A stretch of DNA of 64,000 nt from Septoria linicola (taxonomy: Eukaryota > Ascomycota > Dothideomycetes > Mycosphaerellales > Mycosphaerellaceae). This document shows positions 51,860 through 62,522 of the stretch, one piece after another. The notes beneath the pieces were generated by a model. The model was not told the DNA's origin and made no database searches. It saw only the letters and a list, made by a program, of their open reading frames with translations. Within the stretch, counting starts at the first letter, position 1, and every line of letters starts with the position of its first letter. Location: the NCBI GenBank assembly GCA_024114885.1, contig CP099424.1, positions 1,550,001-1,614,000 on the forward strand. The letters are read 5' to 3'. The position numbers and the translations under genes were made by a program.

Positions 51860-52648
51860 TCAGTTACCAGTCGCTGGATGTTGAGGCTCCAGGAATGCTG
51901 ACAGACAGCGATAATATCTGGCCAAGTGTTCGGCTTGCTGTGCAAATGCGCGGTCTTCTGCAGTAGTTGCTCTTCTCCATAGCTCCCCGATCCCAGCCTG
52001 AAACAGGACCTGAGGTAGAAGAGGACGATGTGCGACGCAATCCCAAGGCACTCTGCGGGGTCTGCAGAGACCTGGTGTAGAGCACTTACTTACCCTCACC
52101 GAGATCCATTCAATCTGATGATCGTAATCTGGAAGGCACTCGAGGCGTAGTGTCTTCCGAATTGCGCTGTCGTCCTGTCGGATCTACCATTGCTGCAGAG
52201 TGTACGTCGGGCCTTGGTTGCGAGATTACACTGAGTCGTCTCTTCGTGCCACTAGGCCGTTCGGTAAGGCTCGGGGCTCGAGGTCTCTGTTTACCACGAG
52301 CTCGCCCACCAACAACGGGAATCTCATATGTCGCAGTGCGCCAGATGTAGAGCAGAATGTCGTAGATGATCAGAAATAACCATGGGCCAATGAGCAACAA
52401 TGCGAAAAGGAGCTAGATGACACTTAGCTTTCTCATGTGCTGTAGGTTTCACAGCATGGACTCACGCAGGCTCTCGAAATCCAAAGCTCCGCTGTCCGCA
52501 AGCTTTCTGGCAGTATCGAAAAGATGCCCATGACGACAGCCAGTATCCCAATTATCTCGAGAGAGAAAGAGAGGTTGTCACTGATCAGTGTTGTTGGCGT
52601 TCTGTTCGTGGCAGCATTGGAAGTTGTTGATCTCAACCGCCTCGTCAT
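51860..52648 (-). CDS. small membrane protein rebuilt from four exons
   Basis: Exons 52648-52466, 52412-52230, 52183-52094 and 52009-51860 join in phase to 201 residues. The junctions are GTGAGT...TCTAG (53 nt), GTAATC...GGTAG (46 nt) and GTAAGT...CTCAG (84 nt). One membrane segment is in exon 1 (LEIIGILAVVMGIFSIL) and a second in exon 2 (LLFALLLIGPWLFLIIYDIL). A basic, Ser/Pro-rich loop and a soluble C-terminus follow (LPDYDHQIEWIS; LWRRATTAEDRAFAQQAEHL). No family recognised. The protein-like character of all four pieces and the consensus splice sites support it, but no single exon is long. Confidence 0.55.
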
Positions 52649-53205
52649 CCCTGCAACGGATCATTCTCGCGGAAGGCGGCAAGCCAAGCAAAAGCCGCCG
52701 TTGCTGTTTCCTGCTTTCCTGCCAATTCCATCCTTTCTTTTGCTTCCCACTAGAACATGTGATGAATGAAGGCCGCCAGGAGTACCCGCTACATGCGGCG
52801 AGCTTCTCTCTACGCTCGTTGGCGCATGTGAAAGCCGCCCTCGATGACTGTACCGGTCGGACGTGACGATGTGCCGCCAGCTGAATGGCGCAGCGCTCAC
52901 CGGAGTTGTCTTTGGCTTTCAGGTACGTTAGAGGTACAAGGCTCGTGGCTGATGCTGACCATAGCCAATCAAAGGCCTCACGACATGCTGCAAGCTGTAT
53001 TCAGGCAGCTCTTAGCCAGCTGTGCAGCTTGATCGAGGGGCATTGCACACCCGTTCCAGGCAGCCTTGATAGTTGGTAGTCTCCCTTACTGCAGCATTGG
53101 CAGACAAGCCGCGTACAACCGCCCTCGTGTCATTCAGCTGCGACTCTCGACTCAACAGTGACTAACAACACAGTTGTTTACATCAAGTCTGCAGTGACGA
53201 GGACC
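52649..53205. other. intergenic, divergent promoter region
   Basis: Between the membrane-protein gene and the BTB-like gene. No feature recognised. Confidence 0.5.
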
Positions 53206-55197
53206 ATGGCTTACACGAACAGTCGTTATTCAGGCGACTTCTTCGCTGCTTCCGCTCTAGCCATGGATGAGAACAATCCAACGAGTCTGCTATACAGGAG
53301 AAAGTTCAAAGCCTCTCCTCGACTTGATCCTCTGCCTGACTGCGACGAGATCATGCCTGGCCAGACTCGGCTACCCCAACCCCCATCGATATCAGATTTT
53401 AGATCCTGGCTTGATCAGCCAGACGATCAGGGCTACTACAGCCGACATCGACCAAGCGCAGCGTACCCTCGAGGAGCTCTAGCTGAGTACAACTTCCGCG
53501 GACAACAGCCGGACGACTTTCGCTCAGATTTCGTACGGGATGGCTGGTCACCAGAACCGCCTTCCAGGCAGTGCCAACGAGAAAGTTCGGCGCTGAACGA
53601 GTCTGTCAGAGCCTTCCCAGCGGTTCTCGATATGTCTTTCCTGGAACTATATCCCCCAGGACACATTACCATATCATACTCTAATGAAGCTGGAAGTGTA
53701 GAACGCATTCATGGTATCCATCAAGATCCGCTTGATGACTGCAGCTTTCTACTTTCACAAGCAGTCGATGGTGGAAACCTGCACCTGGAAGCTTGCGGAA
53801 GCCTCACAATTCGGCCTTTCCTGCAATATGTCTATACCAACACATACCATTTGCCGACACCCACTGGAGAGATCCTCGAAGATGTACCGACTTCGCTCCT
53901 AATCCACTGTCAGATGTTTCGCCTCGGCGATATTTACGACATACCTGAGCTAAAGAGCTTTGCCAACGTGCAGATCATTCGGCAGTGCGAATTTGGCTGT
54001 TCCTCCCCTGATCGACCTGTCGATCTATGCGCTGCCATAGATTATGTGTACAAGAACATGAGCGAGCATGTTGGAGTGGTTGAGACAATAGTGGCATATT
54101 GCGTGACATGCTTTCTGAGCCACGGTCTCGGCAGCCACTTTGATTTTCGCAGACTAGCATTCGATTTGCGACCGTTCCATCAGGATTTGTGCAAAGTTGG
54201 CATGGAGAGGAGATTCGAAGATAATCAGAGTGAGTGATTCAAGATCGATCGCATTAGTTTCGGAGCTAACCAATCTTTGACAGCTGCACAAGCTATCATA
54301 CAGATGCCTTTCAAGCCGTACGCTCCCTCAACATATGCTTCTCGCGAGGATCGCAGAGCGAAGCAGATATTCGACGACGTGTACCACCTTCATGGCGACG
54401 ATGGAGATTTGGCACACAAGTCACGGCGGCTTTCAAAACAGCCTTTGACTAATAGGCTTGCCCATCCAAGAATGGAGGAAGCATACAATGAGCACGAAGA
54501 GGACCACGAAGATTACGGGCTCGATGGACTAAGCGGCTTGAGGCATAGCAGTCAGAAGCAGAAGGAGCACGAGTCTGGCAAGCAGGCTGGGTCGAACGGC
54601 GCTGGGTTGAGCCATCGACAGAAACGCCAGCTACCCCAGCTTCAGGGAACACCGGGCACAAGGGATCGATATGATCGATTTGACCTTGACTACGATCGTG
54701 CAAACATCATCCATCCTCGCCATCTTGTGGAAGCCTCCAACGCGCCAGCTTCGAGTGGGCTAGATACTGCGAATGCTGTGGACATTGAGCAGACCCAAGC
54801 TCTGGTCAAAAAGCAAGTAGCTTTCAGTGGAGTGGCAGAAGGAGAAACAGAACGACCCGGTGTCGCGGCAAACGAAGAGCCAAAAGTGGAGGTGTCGCGA
54901 GAATTGTTCAACAATCTTGTGTCGGCAGGTCTGACTGGCAAGCCTGGGCGGCAAGCCAGTCGTGTTGCCCGTCCCGCAACCAACTACAAGATTAGAGAAC
55001 TGTGTGCAGCGTTGGCAAAGGATGAATTGGACAAGGCCAAATCAGATGCTGATTATGAAGTTGTTGCAGGGCCAGACAGCGATTCTGATATGGATTTCGT
55101 CAAGGTAGAGCCCGATCAAGCTCATTCATCTGAATCAGATCGCGGGACTGAACCCGATGTTGGCGGCACTTCAGATTCAGAGTGGGATATGGTCTAA
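53206..55197 (+). CDS. BTB/POZ-like fungal protein
   Basis: Exons 53206-54229 and 54284-55197, intron 54 nt (GTGAGT...GACAG with CTAAC branch), 645 residues. A Pro/Asp-rich N-terminus is followed at about residues 140-300 by a BTB-like domain (FLELYPPGHITISY, LEACGSLTIRPFLQYVYTNT, MFRLGDIYDIPELKSFA). The C-terminal half is charged and largely disordered, ending in a very acidic Ser/Asp stretch. Fungal BTB proteins of this type are numerous and mostly unstudied; adaptor function with cullin-3 is possible but not shown. The frame is open 16 codons upstream of the ATG without another start. Confidence 0.75.
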
Positions 55198-55706
55198 ATA
55201 GCTATCTTGTTTTTGATCGGGACAAGACATTTGCAACGGCATTCGTGGACGTGAAATGGAGCAGAATGAGTAGCTCGCACTCCGGAAGCAAATTGATCGA
55301 CGATGGACTATACTTTGATTTCAGCGTGTTTAGAACCTACAAAAGTCCAAGCTCTACAAAATAAGCCAGCGAGGAGTTAGCAGGAGAAAGCATTGACATT
55401 ATTGCTCTTCATAGGCATATGCTACAAACAAAACTCGGGAGAACAAGTATGGTGCCAACAGCATGATGACTGCTCAACGATATGCCAAAGCCGGATCTCG
55501 GCACCCGACTTGGTGAACAACGCGCTTTGCAGAATGCAGACAGACAGGTGGTCGGCTCCTCATCCGCCACTTTCGGTTTGACAGATCATGTCGATCTTTT
55601 GCACTGTGTAAGACCTCTTATGTGATAATCCCTTTGTATACTTCTTGTCCCTGCCATTGTATCCCTCTCGATGGATGTCCATGGTCCGTGAGTCGTTCTG
55701 ACAGCG
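55198..55706. other. intergenic, no gene recognised
   Basis: About 500 bp between co-oriented genes, including the MFS transporter promoter. Nothing specific seen. Confidence 0.5.
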
Positions 55707-57708
55707 ATGATGACGACCTCCGATCCCCGTCCTGGCACGACGTCAATTGCCGAGCACTCAATCCCAGCACATCAGACTTCACATCGTGCATCAGAAGTGA
55801 CAGAAACAAGACAGCCAGTGCAAAGCAGTGCATCTGATGACAAGCAAGTACAACACCATGAGTCAAATGTTTCATCTCCAGCGACGACATCGGCTTCGAA
55901 CGACGATGATGGTTCGTTGACACGCACCAAGACTTCAAGTACAACCTCACAAGATAAGCCGACGATATGGCGTCGCATATACGATACGATATACTGGGTG
56001 CCTCCTAATTGTGAGTCTCATCCGCCCACATCTACTTCTACATGTTCCGCGAGATTCGGCAACAGCCTCTGCCTCCAGAAGCCCGAACTTGCACTTTGAT
56101 CCAATGTTCAGAGGCAGCCGCCAATGCCAACAGCCAAAGACGTCCTCCACCACAAACATTTAGCAACGTAACATACGAAGCAGAACTAACCACCAACAAG
56201 GCCGCTACAACCCCTCCGCTCCCCCCAAATTCTCCATCGCCCTCAACATCCTCTTCGGCTTCGCCGGCGCCTTCACAGTCGCAAACCTCTACTACAACCA
56301 CCCAATCCTCAACATCCTCGCCGACGAATTCAACGTCTCCTACGCCCAAGTCTCCCAAATCCCCACCCTTGCTCAAGCAGGCTACGCTGTTGGTCTACTC
56401 TTCCTCTGTCCCTTGGGAGACATGCTGCCTCGAAGGCCCTTTGTTCTGTCTCTGGTCTTCTTCACTTCGACGCTCTGCATTGCTCTGGCTGCGACGTCTT
56501 CACTAAGGGTTTTTTCGGCGGTGCAGTTTATCACGGCTGTGACGACGGTGACGCCGCAACTTATGATGCCGCTGGTTGGAGATCTTGCGCCGCCGAATCG
56601 GAGGGCTTTTGCGCTGTCGATTGTCACGACAGGGCTCATGCTGGGGATTCTCCTTGCAAGACTCTTATCTGGCGTCGTCACGCAGTATACTTCTTGGCGG
56701 ACGATTTATTGGCTGAGCGTCGGCCTGCAATACCTCATTTTTATCTCACTATGGCTCTTCATGCCGGACTATCCTTCGACAAACCAGCATTTGAATTACT
56801 TCCACGTGCTGTGGAGTATTCTGGTCATGTTAACAAAACATCCGATCTTGGTGCAAGCATGTCTGGTGTCATTTTTTACTTCTGCGACGTTTACGAATTT
56901 CTGGACGACGTTGACTTTCTTGCTGGCGGGAGAGCCGTATAACTACACTCCAGTCGTGATTGGACTGTTCGCTCTGATCGGAATTGCGGCAATGTGTGTG
57001 GGACCGGTATACGCGCGGTTCGTGACAGATCGGTTCGTGCCGCTGTTCACAGTGTTGCTGGGCATGTGTTGGTGTCTGCTGGGTGTCACGATTGGAACCT
57101 ACACTGGGACTTTTACTGTTGCAGGACCAGTGATTCAGGCTCTGCTGAATGACTTTGGAATGCAGACAAGTCAGATTGCGAATCGGTCGAGCATATTCAC
57201 GGTGGAACCGAAAGGTCGGAATCGTGTCAACACGGCTTATATGGTCTTCACGTTTGCTGGGCAGTTGACAGGAACATCAGTGGGAGCGAATTTGTTTGAG
57301 AAGGGAGGATGGGTGGTCAGTGGGAGTTACAGCGTCGCGAGCATTTGTGTGGCGTTGCTGGTGACTCTGAGCAGAGGACCTTGGGAGGAAGGATGGATTG
57401 GATGGCATGGAGGGTGGAGTATCTGGAAGAAGGATCGTTCAAGTGCGGACGGGAAGCCTCAGCAGACAGGTGATCAGCCCCAGCCCTTTGAGAGTATGGA
57501 CGAGGAGAAAGGTGAAGGAAACGAGCATAAAGACAAGCATGAACATAGACATGGGAGAGGTGATCAGGAAGCAGCCAATGCAGTCGACGTGGAAAAGGGC
57601 CTCGAGCTGAGGGCAGCTGAGGATGCGACGAGCAGTATCGATGACAGAGGTTCGTCAAAGTCGACAGAGGAGAAAATGAGCGCAGGTCCAGAGTCAAGAC
57701 CGGCATGA
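55707..57708 (+). CDS. major facilitator superfamily transporter
   Basis: Exons 55707-56010 and 56201-57708, 603 residues. The N-terminal ~95 residues are hydrophilic and Ser/Thr-rich. Membrane segments start at the splice (FSIALNILFGFAGAFTVANLYY), and the loop after TM2 carries the MFS motif A variant PLGDMLPRRPFVL. Twelve hydrophobic segments can be traced up to about residue 490, then a Glu/Lys/His-rich cytosolic tail. The type resembles DHA1-like exporters; the cargo is unknown. The intron is 190 nt (GTGAGT...AACAAG), two to four times the length of the others here, but the junction restores a continuous conserved reading (PPNCRYNPSAPP). Confidence 0.85.
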
Positions 57709-58151
57709 TATCGACAGATCCTGGGTATGTATTAGTCCGAGCAAAGACAGCGAGGAATGAGCAGACTACACAACTAGAAGGTTCAATCCAAATTTGACCC
57801 TTGGATGCGAACGCTATCAATTCTCAAACGTGCTTCATACTTCATACCTCATCCACGTTGCACCCTTGGTGCAAAAATTCTCCTTCCATCGAAGCTCTTC
57901 GGAACCGCTCTGCCTTCATCTATCTACGTAGCCATCGTGATCCTAATAGAGAGGGCATCGCCACCGCCGCCAAGGGTATCACGTTCTTTTTCCCGCATTG
58001 CCCATTTTGCGTCCCTCAGGATGTATGCAGGGTGATCACCATCATATGATCGCTGCTGAAGATGACTCAGCAGTTTTGGCGGCATCACTTCAGCCATTCT
58101 GTTCAATTCATCGAATGCGGCCTTCCTAACCGCCTTGCCGCTGAGAGACTT
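57709..58151. other. intergenic between convergent genes
   Basis: 3' ends of the MFS transporter (plus) and importin (minus). No gene or RNA recognised. Confidence 0.55.
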
Positions 58152-61100
58152 CTAGGCTCCATTGGTGCTTTGGGTGGGTGTGGTGGCGTCGCCAGCAGAA
58201 GCCTGTTGCTGGGCCTGCTGGAGCTTGTTCGCTTGCTCAATTGCAGATTGCACAACGGCTTGTTCCTCGGGACCAAGCATGCCATATAGCTGTTGGTAGA
58301 ACTGTGGCTGTGTGGTGTGCATGGCTAGGCAAAGTTAGCATACTTTCTCGAATTGGCCATGTCGCAAACGATTGGAACTTACTCTCAAGTGTTGACTTGA
58401 ACAGGCCATATGGCTCCATCGAGTCGAGCGGCGTTTCCAGTAGACTCTCCTCTTCAAGCTCGTCATCACCCTCGTCTTCGCCGACGGCAGCATTGAACTT
58501 GCTTGCTTGCTGGCTGAGGAAATCGAGGTATGCTGTGCTTTCGTCTTTGACATCGGTGGTTTCCTCTGTCTCTTCTGCCTCCCAGTCTTCCGCTTCCCAC
58601 TCTTCTTCTTCCTGGGAGAAAGTCAGCGCTGTCAGATAAATTGTGTCAATCTATGCATACCTCATCATCATCATCGTAATCGCCAGAAAGACCAAAGTCT
58701 TCTTCCTTTTGTGCCTCTTCCCTGTTCTTGAGCGCTGCGGGCAAAGTCTGGAAGAGTCGTACGACTCCTTGCATAAGTCTTGGCCAGCCAGGCTGCACAC
58801 TTGGTGGCACCTCTTCGCCTCGGAGCGACAAAAGTGCAGTAATGGCGCCAATCGAAAGCTTCTTGTCGTGCACGCGAGTGAAGCTATCAATGCTCGAGAA
58901 CCACAGGCTGAAGAACTTATTCGTCCAGCCATTGGCTTCCAAGACACCAATTGCTAGCCGAGGGTTGTAGTAGATTGTGTTGATTACCATCTCCATAAGG
59001 TGGATCTTGTACGACTTCACCTTCAGGTCATCATTCGTCAGCACGCCCATAGCAAGCTGGATGAATTCCGGAACGTAATTGTCGATGCCGGTCTTGAGGT
59101 TGAGCATCAGGATTTCAGCGAGCTTGCACCCACAGATCCTGTCCACTCCGCCGACCTTGTCGTCCTTGAAGATGGTGCGGACCATGTCGACAATGGCATC
59201 AAGGTGTTGTGGGCTTTCCAGCAACTGCCTCCAGCCATAGTTGACAAAGTTTTCCAGTGCAGGCAGCATATCCTCGAGGTACAGCTCGGCACCAGATTTG
59301 AATGTTCGGTGGATAAGCTCAAAGGCTGTCCACATCGTGGGAGAAATGACCTTCGCAGCGAATGTGCAGCTGTCAATGATCTCAAAGACTTCGTTGTACA
59401 AGTCGTACAGCTTGTGCTCCAGCGTGATGGTGATGACAGGCATAAGAATCGTTTCCAAATGCGCTAACACATCGGGTGTGCTCTCTAGAGTAAGGATCAA
59501 TGTGCCGATAGTCTGTAAGACACCGAGCGCCGTTATGCTCTTGTCGTCCAGGAAATCGCCATAGTTATCCTCGCCGTCCTTCGACTGATTTCGCTCGATC
59601 AACTCCCGGACGATGCGCACGTATGTATCTCGGAGCTGCTCGCTCAGCGCGACAGCAAATGGCGTGAGCTCGGCAGCAAAGACTTCCACGAAATCCTCCA
59701 TTACATTTGCAAGCGCGTCAACATCAACCTCATTTGCAAGCTTGAGGAGTTGTTGCATAATCTGCGGGATGTTTTGCTGCATCATTACCCTGATAGGATC
59801 GTGACGGATAAGTGGCTGAAGTGCAAGCGCCGCCTCTACGCGAACAGGCAAGTCTGGGTCGGCCATGGATTCCAGGATGTTTCGGTAGATGATCGAAAGG
59901 TTGTTTGGATCCTTGAAGTCAAGAGACTCGAACTTCTCCAGCGTATCGCAAGCACGAGCTCGCAGGAAACCGTGTGGACTGCGAAACTCTGGGAACACGT
60001 GTCGCACGAAGAAGTATTCGACCTGGTCTGCAATGGGGCTCTTCTTGCCCAGAATGACATTTGCGAGCGTTCCAATCATGCGTAGAGCACCTTCCTTCTC
60101 GCGGGGATTCTTCTGGTCATCCGGTGCGGCCTCGTACTTGTTGACGATGTTGTTGATGAAGGATAAGACCTCAAACGTCTGCTTCCTACGTGCCTTGGTG
60201 AGTGTGACAAGGAAGTTGGTCGCTGCAACGTCTGGTGCCGAGACCTCTTCATAGAAGTTCAGCTTGCGATGCAGATACTCGGCCGGCTCCTCGTCGAACT
60301 GCTCAAGGTCCTCGTCCGTTTGGCAGAGCACTGGGAAGAGCAAGTGCTCAATGAGGACTGGCATATGCGGCTTCAAGTGGTCCCACATTGCCTTGGGCTT
60401 GACGCACTCGTCCAGGAAACCAAGTGTGTATGACAAGCAAGGCTTGCTCAGCCAGACCTTCTTTTGCACCCACAGCTCGATCTGTGCCAAGTAGCCCTTC
60501 AAGATCTCCGGCGCAAACGTGGCAATGAAGCTCTTTGCGACTGCCGAGTAGTCCTCACCATTGCCCTTTTGCAAACTCGCGGGGTTGCCGTACCTAACGA
60601 ACAGCCTGTTCAGGTTCACGTATGCCCACTTCTTGCACTTCCACCAGTGGTTGATCTCGCGCTCGTCCAGGTCTTCCATCATGGAGTTCGTCGGGGGCGT
60701 CTTTGCGACTACACGCAGGAAGAGCGTGCACCAGTCCACCATTGATTGGTGTGACCGTAGAGTCTGTGGCAGCTCAAAGTAGATGGCGTGCTTGTAGGCC
60801 TTCAGCACAGTTCGCAGCATTTCTCCTGCTTCCAAGCTCTCCTCGTTAACCAAGCTGTTTCCGATGTTCAGCAGCTGTGGGAACGTCGCGTCGACAATCT
60901 TATCAAAATCGCCCCTGCTGTCGCCCAGCTTGAATCGGTAGGTTCGGCAGATGGCCAGCAGACATTGCAGGCCAGCGAACACAGACGAGACATCCTGGGA
61001 GTGGAGGAGGTTGTTGGTGACATCGACAAAGTCGGGCCATTGTTTCGGGAAGTCGTAGTGCAGGATCTTCTGCAGAGCGACGATGAGTTGGGGGCGGATG

Positions 61101-61592
61101 TTGGGGTGTGATTTGGCGATGACAGGCACGAGCCGTTGGCGGACGGCGGCCTTTTCGTTGTCCAGGATGATGGCCGGGTTCGTGGGCGCGTCGTCGATGT
61201 GCACCCAGCCTTTGGTGACGCGGTTCTTGAAGTAAATGGCGGCTAGACAGACAGCACTCGGTCAGTGATGCACGCGACTGGAAGGGGATCTAGTCATACT
61301 CGACTGTCTCACGCCGTTGTCCTGCTCGGCCTCGAGGATGTTGAGCAGAGCATCGAGAAAGCCCGGCGATTCTTCAGCCTGTTCCACACCAACAAGTCAA
61401 GTCAGTTGAAAGTGTCCTCGTTCTCATGTCCCAAATCCTGTCCGTTTCCCCTCTCTTCAAGCTGCCTCCCGCAAATGTTTCTTCTCGGGAAAAACGCACC
61501 GTCTTGAGCTCGACCTCTGCCTGCCGCCTGACCTCCGCATCGGTGGTCAGCGTGCCCTGAATACGCGTTCGTAGGGCGGCGGCATCCATCAT
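58152..61592 (-). CDS. NMD5: importin-beta family karyopherin (Nmd5/Sxm1, importin-7/8 type)
   Basis: Exons 61592-61500, 61378-61300, 61242-58661, 58611-58383 and 58324-58152 give 1051 residues, the size of yeast Nmd5. The N-terminus includes the importin-beta N domain split over three exons (LRTRIQGTLTTDAEVRRQAE; DALLNILEAEQDNGVRQ; AIYFKNRVTKGW). HEAT repeats follow, with importin-7/8 hallmarks such as LHYDFPKQWPDF and NHWWKCKKWAYVNLNRLF. Near the C-terminus is an acidic loop (DYDDDDEEEEEW). Karyopherins of this group carry cargo through the nuclear pore in a Ran-dependent way. The frame is open 130 codons upstream of the ATG at 61592, but that part is not importin-like. Confidence 0.92.
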
Positions 61593-62522
61593 GGATGAAT
61601 ATGTGTGTGGTGTTCCTAAGGGAAAGTGCCCGCCAGAATTATTTCTCGACGCAGGAAAGAAAGCGGGCTGTCGCTGTGGAGTCGGGCGAGAGTCCTTCAG
61701 GGTTCGTTGGCCGCCAAGAACAGAGCGAACAGCAACAACAATAACACCAGTCAAATCGACAACGCTCGTCCTGTAAGCTATGTCCACAAAAGCACATCGC
61801 GTGTCTCGCGCCCACAGTTCTGAAATTCGCAGTGGCGTGGGCTGCGAGAGCTTTCCAGCGAGCTCACTCTGCCACTGCCACAACGTGTCTCTTGCGTGGT
61901 AGCGGGCCTGAAACATCCCGCCCTCAGCACGCGATCCCTCAGTACGCGTGCGAGACCGATTCCAAGGCGATCCCACACACATTGCCACTGTCGATCCGCT
62001 GATTTATGCCTTTCCACTGATGATAGTACATCTTGTTCATACCTGGATCACTTTTGTCTGCTCAGACACCACTGAAATTGAATCACAAAATAACCCATGA
62101 CATTGCATTCTTATTGTATGCAGAGGGCATAGAAAGACTTATGGGATCTGTTCAAGCTCATTCGTGTCCAGTCGTCCGCCGACAGAAGCAGAATCATCTC
62201 CCAATTCGCCTAAGCTGAGACTATCGCTCAGCCCTGCAGCTCCTTCATACCCATGCCACACTCGCATATACCTGATCGGTCCTCCATCACGTCAGAGGCG
62301 TTCACAAGGAAGATCAGAGGCAAGCATATCACAGCACAGACAAACTACTCGTCACCATGAACTGCGTCTGCGTCTATTTCTGTCTACTCTACCTAGTCCG
62401 CCACGTTGCGATCCCGGCCACCACCAGATCGACGCTTTACTCTGCTTACTGGGCTTACACCCATCTCCACAACCGACAACACCCCAGCTCAAATCCCAAC
62501 TTTTGGCAGCCATTGTGTCGAT
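61593..62522. other. intergenic, no gene recognised
   Basis: Promoter side of the importin gene and 3' side of SKI2. A plus-strand frame at 62164-62574 overlaps the SKI2 end and has no recognisable feature. Confidence 0.55.

Noticed and set aside
61593..61988. in-frame N-terminal extension of the importin
   Set aside because: Open by chance for about 130 codons, but the importin N-terminal domain starts at the ATG at 61592 and the extra sequence is not importin-like.
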